Positions 1 through 6,604 of a DNA stretch of 17,834 nucleotides are shown here, piece by piece (position 1 is the first letter of the stretch; every line of letters begins with the position of its first letter). The position numbers and the translations under genes are program-made. This DNA is from Anaerolineales bacterium UBA5069. Lineage in GTDB: Bacteria > Chloroflexota > Anaerolineae > Caldilineales > Caldilineaceae. The stretch covers positions 1 through 17,834 of the forward strand of contig DIAV01000308.1 in NCBI GenBank assembly GCA_002415895.1. The letters are read 5' to 3'. The notes beneath the pieces were generated by a model. It was not told the origin of the DNA. It made no database searches and saw only the letters and a program-made list of their open reading frames with translations.

Positions 1-50
1 GCGTTGCTTTGCGCACCTTTGCGCACCTTTGTGGCATTGCGTTGCGATGT
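1..50. repeat. Short degenerate tandem repeat, about 10-bp unit
   Basis: The window opens with three successive 10-bp units: gcgttgcttt, gcgcaccttt, gcgcaccttt. The last two are identical, and a looser GCGTTGC-type tail follows. No convincing gene overlaps it. It resembles the 'tttgcg' low-complexity intergenic repeats common in several environmental bacterial phyla, but that likeness is from memory. The left edge is cut by the window, so the full copy number cannot be seen. Confidence 0.5.
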
Positions 51-90
51 TGTATTCATGCCGGTATCACTGTAGGTTTGCCAACGACAA

Positions 91-138
91 ACAAGAAAAA
101 GCGAGGCTTCCGCTCCTGGAAGGCTCGCTTTTTCTTGT
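91..138 (-). terminator. Rho-independent terminator of the inositol-monophosphatase-like gene
   Basis: The arms 91-111 and 118-138 pair over 21 bp with one mismatch around a 6-nt loop (gctcct). The outer stem is A-rich on one side and T-rich on the other (aagaaaaagcgag / ctcgctttttctt), so it works as a terminator with a U tract in either direction. It begins 24 bp downstream of the stop codon of the minus-strand gene at 162-992. It could also terminate a plus-strand transcript entering from the left. Confidence 0.85.
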
Positions 139-161
139 TGCATCAGGTTTAGAGACAGGAT

Positions 162-992
162 CTAGGCAGGCGTGGTTGCCAGCAGCGGCTGCGCCAGTGT
201 CGCGCGCGCCGTCTGAATGCCTTCCAGCATCGCGTCGTGGATCAAGCCGTTGGAGGCCACGAGGCCCGGCCCGTTGAAGCGCCAGGGCGCGCCTGTGTAG
301 TCGGTGACGCGGCCGCCCGCTTCGTTCACCATGAGCGCGCCCGCCGCAGCGTCCCACGGGTTGAGCCAGCCTTCCCAGAAGCCCGCCAGCATGCCCGAGG
401 CAACCTGCGCAATGTCGAGCGCGCCTGCGCCCAGCACGCGCAGCCCCATGCAGCGGGGCGAGAACCAGCTAAATTCGGCGTCGTTGTTGTCTTCCGCCTC
501 CCCGCTGTGGTAGGGGAAGCCCGTGGCCAGCAGGGCGCGACGCAGTGTATCGGCGCGGTTTACCCGCAACTGTGTTTCGCCCGCGCCCGGCTCGCGCAGC
601 CACGCGCCCTTACCCAATTCCGCCCAGTAGATGCGTCGCCAGGGCATTTGCACCGTCACACCCAGCACCGTCTCGCCCTGATCAATGAGCGCAATGTTGA
701 TGGCGCAATAGGCAAGGCCGTGGGCAAAATTCACGGTGCCGTCAATGGGGTCAACCAGCCAGAATTGGGGATCAGCGGGCGGCGTGTTGCTTTCTTCACC
801 CCAGAAGCCGGCAGCGGGATCGAGCTTGTGCAGTTCAGCGCGCAGAAACTTCTCGCTGGCGAAGTCGGCCTCGGTGACAAGGTCGGTGTCAATCCCTTTG
901 CTCTTGATATTGAGCAGACCGGCGCTCTGCATGGCCTGCACCATGTCGGCGGCGCGGCACGCCAGTGCAATGATATTGTCAACTCGAACCAT
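162..992 (-). CDS. Inositol monophosphatase family protein
   Basis: This 276-aa protein has the full signature of the Mg2+-dependent, Li+-sensitive phosphatase family (inositol monophosphatase, SuhB, CysQ-type nucleotidase). Visible motifs are VTEAD (about 39-43), GEE (65-67), the metal site WLVDPIDGTVNF (78-89, with D81 and D84 as ligands) and the C-terminal PWDAAAG (212-218, with D214) followed by NEAGG. Length is normal for the family. It should hydrolyse a small phosphomonoester such as inositol-1-phosphate, but sequence alone does not separate this from histidinol-phosphate or PAP phosphatase activity. No strong Shine-Dalgarno precedes the ATG. A TATAGC hexamer ends 8 nt upstream of the start, so the message may be leaderless or be cotranscribed from the PH-domain gene 78 bp upstream. 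A strong terminator follows. Confidence 0.9.
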   Translation of the reverse strand: MVRVDNIIALACRAADMVQAMQSAGLLNIKSKGIDTDLVTEADFASEKFLRAELHKLDPAAGFWGEESNTPPADPQFWLVDPIDGTVNFAHGLAYCAINIALIDQGETVLGVTVQMPWRRIYWAELGKGAWLREPGAGETQLRVNRADTLRRALLATGFPYHSGEAEDNNDAEFSWFSPRCMGLRVLGAGALDIAQVASGMLAGFWEGWLNPWDAAAGALMVNEAGGRVTDYTGAPWRFNGPGLVASNGLIHDAMLEGIQTARATLAQPLLATTPA

Positions 993-1041
993 GTGGGGAC
1001 GCTATACTTTCCAGGAATGGCCGCGCGATGCGGCTAAAGTG

Positions 1042-1063
1042 ACGGCGCGCCATGGCGCGCCGT
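1042..1063. repeat. Perfect 22-bp GC-rich palindrome between two genes
   Basis: The sequence around ggcgcgccatggcgcgcc is self-complementary over 22 bp. It lies just after the stop codon of the PH-domain gene and 50 bp before the start of the phosphatase gene, both on the minus strand. There is no T tract, so it is not a classic intrinsic terminator. It could be a 3'-end-stabilising hairpin of the upstream message or a protein site. Confidence 0.6.
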
Positions 1064-1070
1064 TGCGAGT

Positions 1071-1802
1071 TTAGGTGAAATCGGCGTCAGGGTGCACGTC
1101 AAAGTTGTCGTCGCGAATGTCCTCGCGGTAGAGCATGCGCCGCCGCTCGCGCTCCTCGTAAACGGCCTTGCGAATCAACTCGCGCACCGTAACAGGATCC
1201 TTGACGTTGTAGAGCACCTTTTCGGGGGTGGTGACATCACCGCTGATGACAGTGATGTCGCCGATATCAAACATGCGCTCGCCCACATTTTGCGTCACCT
1301 TGGTGTCGCGTACGCGCACGAGTTCAATCTCTTCAATCTGGTTGGAGACGACGCCGTGGATAATGCGCAGCCGCTGCGTGGTCAGCTCGTAGATGCGCCC
1401 AATGGTCATGTAGGGGCGGCCGCGCCAGAGCAGCACCTCAGCGTTGGAGCTGGCGGGCGGCACGCTGTCGAGCAGGTCCGCGCCCTTCTTTGCAGACGAA
1501 GCCGCAGGTGATGTCTGGGTAGCTTCGACGCGAGGCTCTGTGGCCGGGGCGGGTGGCAGCGGCCACTCAACGGTGGTTGATGGCGCAGCCGCCACTGTGG
1601 CAGCGCTGGCTGCGGAGGGCGCGAAGTAGTCCGGCGCCTGCTCGTCCAGCGTGGCGACGAGGCCGGCGAAGATGCCGTCGGCGATGGCGTCAATCAGGGG
1701 ATCAAGCTGCGCCTGCGGCGGGGCTGCAACTGTGCTGCTCTTGTCCTTGAGGGATGCGTTCACGGCATCGGCAACGATGCGGCGAAACTCTTCGCGTTGC
1801 AT
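1071..1802 (-). CDS. Bacterial PH-domain protein with helical N-terminus and Pro/Ala linker
   Basis: The start chosen is the ATG at 1802, which follows a good GGAGGAG Shine-Dalgarno and gives 243 aa. A longer in-frame extension upstream reads through the likely promoter and a terminator and is not supported. Residues 1-60 look helical and acidic. Residues 61-120 are a low-complexity Ala/Pro/Thr linker. Residues about 122-214 resemble a bacterial PH (bPH2/DUF304-like) domain: an EVLLWRGRPYMTIG strand, YELTTQRLRIIHG, then IEEIELVRVRDTKV and a GDITV strand. The tail is charged (EERERRRMLYRED). No membrane segment is evident, unlike YdbS-type relatives. Bacterial PH domains are thought to bind proteins or membranes; no specific role can be assigned. 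It lies downstream of dnaJ but behind its own putative promoter. Confidence 0.75.
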   Translation of the reverse strand: MQREEFRRIVADAVNASLKDKSSTVAAPPQAQLDPLIDAIADGIFAGLVATLDEQAPDYFAPSAASAATVAAAPSTTVEWPLPPAPATEPRVEATQTSPAASSAKKGADLLDSVPPASSNAEVLLWRGRPYMTIGRIYELTTQRLRIIHGVVSNQIEEIELVRVRDTKVTQNVGERMFDIGDITVISGDVTTPEKVLYNVKDPVTVRELIRKAVYEERERRRMLYREDIRDDNFDVHPDADFT

Positions 1803-1857
1803 GGGATCTCCTCCTCTGCGCTGCGCAGGGATGATGGGGTGACACAGCGTGGCGCGT

Positions 1858-1886
1858 ATGATAACACCAGGCAGGGGCGGGCGCAA
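1858..1886 (-). promoter_or_regulatory. Candidate sigma-70-type promoter for the PH-domain gene
   Basis: On the minus strand, TTGCGC (1881-1886) is separated by exactly 17 bp from TATCAT (1858-1863). The -10 box matches the consensus at 5 of 6 positions and the -35 at about 4 of 6. Initiation would fall near 1851, giving a leader of about 50 nt ahead of the GGAGGAG ribosome site. It lies downstream of the terminator-like hairpin after dnaJ, so the gene is probably its own transcription unit. Confidence 0.5.
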
Positions 1887-1920
1887 TCGCGGGGGCGTGG
1901 GGAGTGCGACGCGGGAACGC

Positions 1921-1962
1921 AAAAGCGGAAACCACAGGTTCTTGCACCTGCTGTTTCCGCTT
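1921..1962 (-). terminator. Probable terminator of the dnaK-grpE-dnaJ operon
   Basis: The arms aagcggaaac...aggt (1923-1939) and acct...gtttccgctt (1945-1961) pair over 17 bp with two adjacent mismatches around a 5-nt loop. On the minus strand the stem is followed by a short T run (ttttg). It sits about 40 bp after the dnaJ stop codon and before the promoter of the next gene. Confidence 0.7.
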
Positions 1963-2000
1963 GTCCGTTTGAATCGTGAATCCAGTGGCATGGCCAGCGC

Positions 2001-2975
2001 TTAGCGCTTGAGCCCGCGCAGCTCCTCGAAGAGTTCCTTCTCCCTGGCACTGAGGCTGGTAGGCAGTTGCACATCCGCCACAGCGAAGATGTCGCCGCGC
2101 TCGTCGGGGTTGCGCAGGTGAGGCATACCCAGCCCGCGCAGGCGGAAGATGCGCCCATTCTGGCTGCCCGCAGGCACAGTCAGCGCGACGGGGCGCTCTA
2201 ACGTGGGGACCTGCACCTCGCCCCCCAGCAGCGCTGTGTAGAGGTCCACCGGTACATGCACGCGCAGATTGTCATCCTCGCGCGTAAAGAGCTTGTGCGG
2301 GGCGACTTCAATGTGCAGCAGGATGTCGCCTACGCCTCCCTCGCCCTTGACGCGCACTTTGGATCCTGTTTTGACGCCACGCGGAATTGTCACCTCAATG
2401 CGTTTGCCGTCAGGTTCCTGCAAGAGGCGTGTGCTGCCCGAGAGCGCTTCCTCCAGCGTTATCTGGACGCTTACCTCGCGCGGTGTGGGCGCTGTGGCGC
2501 GCGTGTCAAAACCCATATTGCCGCGGCCGCCGCGGCCCTGGCGCTGCCCGCCAAAGAGCGTGTCGAAGATGGTGCTGTAGCCACCTGCACCGCCACCGCT
2601 GCTGCCAAAGAGTTGCTCGAACTCCTCCGGGCTCATGCTCTGCGCGCCGCCCTGTCCCCCAAAACCGCTGCCCTGGCTGCCGAAGCCGCCGCCCTGCCCC
2701 CCAAAGCCATAGCGCGCAAAGTCGTCGGGGTTGACGCCCGAGCGCGCGTACTGCTCCCAGTTCGCGCCAAAGCGGTCGTACTGCTTGCGCTTCTCTTCGT
2801 CCGAGAGGACAGAATAGGCCTCGTTGATCTCCTTGAAGCGGCGCTCGGCTTCCTTGTCCCCCGCGTTTTTGTCGGGGTGGAATTTTTGCGCGAGTTTGCG
2901 GAAGGCTTTTTTGATCTCCTGCTCGCTCGCCGTTTTAGAGACGCCAAGCGTCTTGTAATAATCCACGTTTGCCAT
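2001..2975 (-). CDS. dnaJ: DnaJ-family co-chaperone without zinc finger (CbpA type)
   Basis: This 324-aa protein has a J domain at residues 1-70 with the HPDK motif at 33-36, which stimulates DnaK ATP hydrolysis. A Gly/Phe-rich and Gly/Ser-rich region follows at about 90-160, then the two beta-barrel C-terminal substrate-binding domains (about 165-310). The four CxxCxGxG zinc-finger repeats of classical DnaJ are absent, and no cysteine of that type is present. It is therefore a type II (CbpA-like) J protein even though it sits in the dnaK operon. The start has an AAGGAGA Shine-Dalgarno at good spacing. It lies 26 bp downstream of grpE, and a hairpin terminator follows. A second, zinc-finger DnaJ may exist elsewhere in the genome. 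Confidence 0.95.
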   Translation of the reverse strand: MANVDYYKTLGVSKTASEQEIKKAFRKLAQKFHPDKNAGDKEAERRFKEINEAYSVLSDEEKRKQYDRFGANWEQYARSGVNPDDFARYGFGGQGGGFGSQGSGFGGQGGAQSMSPEEFEQLFGSSGGGAGGYSTIFDTLFGGQRQGRGGRGNMGFDTRATAPTPREVSVQITLEEALSGSTRLLQEPDGKRIEVTIPRGVKTGSKVRVKGEGGVGDILLHIEVAPHKLFTREDDNLRVHVPVDLYTALLGGEVQVPTLERPVALTVPAGSQNGRIFRLRGLGMPHLRNPDERGDIFAVADVQLPTSLSAREKELFEELRGLKR

Positions 2976-3001
2976 CGTCGTATCTCCTTGCGCGGCCTCG
3001 C

Positions 3002-3721
3002 TCAGGCCGCGCGTTCCTGGCTCACAATGACGCGTGCCGGGCGCAGCAACCGCTCGCCCTCAGTGTAGCCCGATTGCACAACATGCGCCACGTGGCCCGG
3101 CGGGATTTCGTGCGCCACTACCTGCCCCACCGCCTCGTATTGCTCGGGGTCAAAGGGTTTGCCAATCGGCTCCTGCAGCTCAACACCGTAACGGCGCAGC
3201 GTGTCCAGAAATGCGCGCAGGGTGGACTCAATATTGCCCACAAAGCTGCTGCCCGCGGGGTTGGTGCGCAACGCGTCGGCGTGCTGCAGCGCAAGCTCGA
3301 GATGATCGGCAAGCGGGAGCATGTCGCGCAGGATGTCGCGACGCGCCTCGCCGATCTCATGGGTCGAACGCTGCTCCCAGCGCCGGCGCAGATTTTCAAC
3401 TTCGGCCTGGAGGCGCGTGTAGCGATCCTGCCAGCTTTCGCGGTCGGGCTCGGCGTTGGCCGCCTCGGCTGCTTGCAGCGCGGCCTTGGTCCACATCAGC
3501 TCCGATTGCGTCTTCTTCAGGTCCTCGCCCTGCTTGTGCAGTGCGTCTTTCTGGATGGCAATCTCGCTCTTGCGTGCCTCCAGGTCTTTGGCAAGCGTCT
3601 CGGCGCTCACCTTGAGCTCGAGGTAGGCCGTGCGCAACGCCTGGTAATCTTCCAGGGTTGGCCCGGCGCCACGCTGGGCCGGTGGCTGTCTGCGATTGGG
3701 TGGGCCGTATACGTCGTACAT
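3002..3721 (-). CDS. grpE: Nucleotide exchange factor GrpE
   Basis: GrpE drives ADP release from DnaK. The start is the ATG at 3721, preceded by AGGAGAG, giving 239 aa. A longer in-frame reading would run through the dnaK-grpE intergenic hairpin and is rejected. Residues about 22-100 form a long charged coiled-coil predicted stretch, and residues about 95-165 fit the GrpE dimer helix. The C-terminal beta domain carries the family signature: [12 protein letters not shown], then [25 protein letters not shown]. The N-terminal coil is longer than in the roughly 190-aa enterobacterial GrpE. It sits between dnaK and dnaJ on the same strand. Confidence 0.95.
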   Translation of the reverse strand: MYDVYGPPNRRQPPAQRGAGPTLEDYQALRTAYLELKVSAETLAKDLEARKSEIAIQKDALHKQGEDLKKTQSELMWTKAALQAAEAANAEPDRESWQDRYTRLQAEVENLRRRWEQRSTHEIGEARRDILRDMLPLADHLELALQHADALRTNPAGSSFVGNIESTLRAFLDTLRRYGVELQEPIGKPFDPEQYEAVGQVVAHEIPPGHVAHVVQSGYTEGERLLRPARVIVSQERAA

Positions 3722-3734
3722 ACTCTCTCCTAAA

Positions 3735-3764
3735 CAATGGGCGGAGCCAGAGCCCCGCCCATTG
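3735..3764 (-). promoter_or_regulatory. Hairpin in the dnaK-grpE intergenic region
   Basis: caatgggcgg (3735-3744) and ccgcccattg (3755-3764) form a perfect 10-bp stem with a 10-nt loop. On the minus strand it is followed by TTGTTTAGG, just ahead of the grpE ribosome site. The T run is weak, so partial termination or an RNA processing/stability element that lowers grpE relative to dnaK fits better than a full terminator. The whole gap is 152 bp, long for an operon of this type. Confidence 0.55.
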
Positions 3765-3873
3765 AACGTATATTGACAGTGGGCAGTTGCACTTGACTGC
3801 GAATTGCCCTGCGCCACAAGCAACGACACCATAGCGCACACTTCACCAGAGCGCACCAACTGTACTCGGCTGA

Positions 3874-5817
3874 CTAGACGGAGCGGTACTCGCCCTCGAC
3901 AACGTCCTCGTCGGGCGTCCGGCTGCCGTTGCCGGCGGCATTGCCTGTAGCGCCACCGTCACCCATATCGCCCATGCCCGGCCCACCCATGCCGTCGCCC
4001 TCACTGCCGCTCTGCTGGTAAGCCTGCTGCGTTAACGCGTGGCTGGCCTGCTGCAGGCGGTCCGTCAGCGTGCGGATGTTGGCAAGGTCCTCGCTGCTGC
4101 GTGCAGTGCGCAGTTCTTCGATAATCTGCTCAATCTGCCCACGGTCGTTGACGGGCACCTTGTCGCCCAGGTCGCGCAGCGACTTCTCGGTCACATAGAT
4201 GAGGTTATCGGCGTTGTTGCGCGCCTCGGCCAGATCGCGTGCCTTCATGTCGGCTGCTTCATTGGTCTTGGCATCGCGCACCAGCTTCTCCACTTCCTCT
4301 GTCGAGAGGTTGGTCGAGGCTGTAATCTTGACGCTCTGCTCGCGGCCGGTGGCTTTATCCTTGGCCACGACATGCAGAATGCCGTTGGCGTCAATGTCAA
4401 AGGTGACCTCAACCTGCGGCACGCCACGGGGCGCCGGCGGAATTCCATCCAGGCGGAAGTTGCCCAGCGTCTTGTTGCCGTTGGCAATCGGCCGCTCGCC
4501 CTGCAGAATGTGGATGTCCACAGCCGTCTGGCTGTCGGCCGCCGTGCTGAAGACTTCCGTCTTCTTGGTCGGGATCGTTGTGTTGCGCGGGATGAGCACT
4601 GTCATCACGCTGCCCAGCGTCTCCAACCCCAGGCTCAGCGGCGTCACATCAAGCAGCAGCAGGTCACTCACTTCGCCACCCAGCACGCCTGCCTGAATGG
4701 CAGCGCCTACGGCCACCACTTCGTCCGGGTTGACACCCTTGTGGGGGTCCTTGCCTGTAAGGCTGCGCACGAGATCCTGCACCATGGGCATGCGGGTTGA
4801 ACCGCCCACAAGCACAACTTCGTCCAGGTCTTCGGCCTTGATCTTGGCGTCCTTGAGTGCATTCAGGAACGGCGCCTTGGTGCGCTCGAGCAGGTCGGCC
4901 GTCAGTTGCTCAAACTTCGAGCGCGTGAGTGTGACAGCCAAATGCTTGGGGCCGCTGCTGTCCGCCGTAATAAAGGGCAGGTTGATTTCCGTCTGCGGCA
5001 ACTGCGAAATCTCAATCTTGGCCTTTTCGGCGGCCTCACGCAGACGCTGCAGGGCCTGGCGATCCTGGCCCAGGTCAATCCCCTGCTCCTTGCGGAACTC
5101 ATCGGCCAGCCAGCCCACAATGCGCTCGTCCCAGTCGTCGCCACCCAGGTGGGTGTCGCCATTGGTCGATTTCACTTCGATGACGCCTTCGCCCACTTCC
5201 AGCACGGAGACGTCAAAGGTGCCGCCGCCCAGGTCAAAGACAAGGATTGTTTCGTTGCTCTTCTTGTCAAGGCCGTAGGCCACGGCGGCCGCCGTGGGCT
5301 CATTGATAATGCGCAGCACTTCAAGGCCGGCAATCTGCCCGGCGTCCTTGGTGGCCTGACGCTGGCTGTCGTTGAAGTAGGCCGGCACGGTAATGACGGC
5401 CTGGCGCACTTCCTCGCCCAGGTACGACTCGGCGTCGCGCTTGAGCTTGCCCAGGATCATTGCGCTGATTTCCTGGGGCGTGTAGACCTTGTTCTTGTTG
5501 GGAATCGAGACGCGCGCGTCATGATTCGGCCCTTCGGCAATTTGATAGGAGACCATGCCCATGGTCTTCTTCGTCTCGGCGTCGTCATAGCGGCGGCCCA
5601 TGAGGCGCTTCACCGAATACACCGTGTTCTCGGGGTTGACGACAGCCTGGCGCTTGGCGGTGACACCGACCAGGCGCTCGCCATTCTTGGCAAAAGCCAC
5701 CACCGACGGGGTGGTGCGGTTGCCTTCGGCGTTGGGGATCACGGTGGCAGTGCCACCTTCCATGACGGCAACCACGCTGTTGGTGGTGCCCAGGTCAATT
5801 CCAATAATCTTACCCAT
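3874..5817 (-). CDS. dnaK: Chaperone protein DnaK (Hsp70)
   Basis: ATP-dependent cytosolic Hsp70 that binds exposed hydrophobic segments and works with DnaJ and GrpE. The start is the ATG at 5817 with GGGAGG about 10 nt upstream; a TTG 21 bp further up would swallow the ribosome site. The 647-aa product has phosphate-1 motif [10 protein letters not shown] (5-14), the [14 protein letters not shown] signature, phosphate-2 [16 protein letters not shown], and the third Hsp70 signature [13 protein letters not shown]. The substrate-binding domain (about 390-510) includes [13 protein letters not shown] helical lid is followed by a Gly/Met-rich tail ending in [12 protein letters not shown]. Length is normal for bacterial DnaK. 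It is first in the operon; no CIRCE (HrcA) element is seen upstream. Confidence 0.98.
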   Translation of the reverse strand: MGKIIGIDLGTTNSVVAVMEGGTATVIPNAEGNRTTPSVVAFAKNGERLVGVTAKRQAVVNPENTVYSVKRLMGRRYDDAETKKTMGMVSYQIAEGPNHDARVSIPNKNKVYTPQEISAMILGKLKRDAESYLGEEVRQAVITVPAYFNDSQRQATKDAGQIAGLEVLRIINEPTAAAVAYGLDKKSNETILVFDLGGGTFDVSVLEVGEGVIEVKSTNGDTHLGGDDWDERIVGWLADEFRKEQGIDLGQDRQALQRLREAAEKAKIEISQLPQTEINLPFITADSSGPKHLAVTLTRSKFEQLTADLLERTKAPFLNALKDAKIKAEDLDEVVLVGGSTRMPMVQDLVRSLTGKDPHKGVNPDEVVAVGAAIQAGVLGGEVSDLLLLDVTPLSLGLETLGSVMTVLIPRNTTIPTKKTEVFSTAADSQTAVDIHILQGERPIANGNKTLGNFRLDGIPPAPRGVPQVEVTFDIDANGILHVVAKDKATGREQSVKITASTNLSTEEVEKLVRDAKTNEAADMKARDLAEARNNADNLIYVTEKSLRDLGDKVPVNDRGQIEQIIEELRTARSSEDLANIRTLTDRLQQASHALTQQAYQQSGSEGDGMGGPGMGDMGDGGATGNAAGNGSRTPDEDVVEGEYRSV

Positions 5818-5890
5818 AAAGTCCAATCCTCCCGGCAAAATATTATCGAGTTCAGTCTCGTTGATTCGCGTTGCATTCTGGCGCGCGCCT

Positions 5891-5911
5891 GTGTGTTCAC
5901 CGTGTGTTCAC
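5891..5911. repeat. Two direct 10-bp repeats in the dnaK leader
   Basis: gtgtgttcac occurs at 5891-5900 and again at 5902-5911, giving an 11-bp period, about one helical turn. The pair lies in the predicted untranslated leader of dnaK, between the candidate promoter and the ribosome site. Same-face repeats like this can be regulator half-sites. Chance is also possible. Confidence 0.4.
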
Positions 5912-5937
5912 ATCGCGTGCGCTCAATCACTCCTGCC

Positions 5938-5966
5938 AGTGTAACCTGCTCGTGCTAGATTGACAT
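5938..5966 (-). promoter_or_regulatory. Candidate promoter for the dnaK operon
   Basis: On the minus strand ATGTCA (5961-5966, 4 of 6 to the -35 consensus) is followed after exactly 17 bp by TACACT (5938-5943, 4 of 6). Initiation near 5931 would give a leader of about 115 nt. A second AT-rich patch, GATAAT near 5845-5850 on the minus strand, is an alternative -10 closer to the gene but lacks a clear -35. Confidence 0.35.
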
Positions 5967-6047
5967 TGCACCTGCGTTAGCAAAGTGTATGAATTTGGGT
6001 GTAGGGTGGGGGTTCGGCATAGCGGGGGTGCGCGAGCCGTGCAACAA

Positions 6048-6177
6048 AGCACCTCATCCCCGGCCCTTCTCCATGCGGAGAAGGGAGTAAAGCGTTGTGC
6101 ATTCGTCAGCACATCTCGGACGCGGACGCACTTTTTGCACCCTTCTCTGCATGGAGAAGGGCCGGGGATGAGGTGCT
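6048..6177. mobile_element. REPIN/MITE-like inverted repeat element
   Basis: Two 38-bp arms (6048-6085 and 6140-6177) are inverted copies with a single mismatch, separated by 54 bp. Each arm itself folds: cccttctcc and ggagaaggg flank a 4-nt loop (the right arm carries one change), and each arm carries an outer cctcatccccgg block. Two REP-like hairpins in opposite orientation around a short spacer is the layout of a REPIN, a non-autonomous element mobilised in trans by a RAYT (IS200/IS605-like) transposase. No transposase is in the window and no target duplication is obvious. A bidirectional terminator or plain MITE is the alternative. Confidence 0.65.
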
Positions 6178-6256
6178 GTTGTGCGTTTGCTCATACAAGT
6201 CGGAAGCATCGATGCCCTGCTGCGCAATACTGTGCTGTGCAGAGCATGGCCGCGCG

Positions 6257-6265
6257 TGATATGAT
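6257..6265 (+). promoter_or_regulatory. Possible extended -10 promoter toward the NYN-LOTUS gene
   Basis: TGATATGAT fits an extended -10 element (TGn followed by TATGAT, 5 of 6 to consensus). No good -35 lies 16-18 bp upstream. Initiation here would give an untranslated leader of about 330 nt containing the 12-bp repeats and the 6507 hairpin. This is a weak call; the true promoter could be elsewhere in the gap. Confidence 0.3.
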
Positions 6266-6363
6266 AATGGCGCATCCTTTGCAGCAATCCCCACACCCGC
6301 GTACGAAACGCACATATTCGTAGACACTGGATTTTCCGGTATTCTGTGTTTGCCGGGTAGTTT

Positions 6364-6403
6364 CACGGACATTCGCACGGACACCTGCACGGACATTCGC
6401 ACG
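6364..6403. repeat. 12-bp tandem repeat, 3.3 copies
   Basis: Units are cacggacattcg (6364-6375), cacggacacctg (6376-6387), cacggacattcg (6388-6399) and a partial cacg. The first and third are identical. It lies about 200 bp upstream of the NYN-LOTUS start. A different array with the same 12-bp period occurs at 11645-11709. Confidence 0.75.
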
Positions 6404-6506
6404 TTACCAATTGATAGTCTTCTTGTCGTTAATGCTGGTTGGGCACAGTTGTCTCGGCCAGGCCTGGGCGACGCCTATTGTGGCCGCCCCACGATTGAAT
6501 GTCAGG

Positions 6507-6530
6507 TGCACTGCGTGAACGCGCAGTGCA
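6507..6530 (+). promoter_or_regulatory. Perfect hairpin in the leader of the NYN-LOTUS gene
   Basis: tgcactgcg (6507-6515) and cgcagtgca (6522-6530) are perfectly complementary around a 6-nt loop. It ends about 75 bp before the chosen start codon. There is no T tract, so a terminator is unlikely. It could be an operator palindrome or an RNA structure, possibly a site for the encoded RNA-binding protein; that last idea is speculation. Confidence 0.4.
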
Positions 6531-6604
6531 TACATAGTCCGAATACAAAGACTTGCCTACAAAACCATTGGAAAGAGATGGACCAGACCATGCAGGAAAC
6601 TCTC

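Larger units (their letters stand above)
5985..6604. other. Long intergenic region upstream of the NYN-LOTUS gene
   Basis: No gene is supported here. Starting at the minus-strand dnaK promoter, the stretch holds a REPIN-like inverted repeat (6048-6177), a possible extended -10 promoter (6257-6265), a 12-bp tandem repeat (6364-6403) and a perfect hairpin (6507-6530). An in-frame reading upstream of the NYN gene from a TTG at 6350 is open, but it runs through the repeats, is Cys-rich and unlike the rest of the protein, and has no ribosome site. It is treated as non-coding. Confidence 0.6.

Noticed and set aside
237..1037. 266-codon open frame antisense to the phosphatase gene
   Set aside because: The opposite strand has all the inositol-monophosphatase motifs; this frame has none.
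2256..3068. 270-codon open frame antisense to dnaJ
   Set aside because: It mirrors a gene with clear J-domain motifs, has no family match that I can see, and consists of low-complexity Ala/Leu/Arg.
3722..3859. 46-codon N-terminal extension of GrpE
   Set aside because: It passes through the intergenic hairpin and the AGGAG site for the ATG at 3721 and is unlike GrpE sequences.
4906..5958. Long 350-codon open frame antisense to dnaK
   Set aside because: Open antisense frames are common opposite GC-rich dnaK genes because of codon bias. It has no ribosome site and no recognisable domain.
5953..5984. CIRCE-like tgcta...tagca inverted repeat upstream of dnaK
   Set aside because: The arms are only 5 bp with about 20 bp between them; CIRCE has 9-bp arms (ttagcactc/gagtgctaa) with a 9-bp spacer.
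6364..6403. Short repeats as a possible CRISPR array
   Set aside because: The units are 12 bp in direct tandem without unique spacers, and no cas genes are present.
6350..6577. N-terminal extension of the NYN-LOTUS protein from a TTG
   Set aside because: It runs through the 12-bp repeats and the 6507 hairpin, is Cys-rich and unlike the domain that follows, and lacks a ribosome site.
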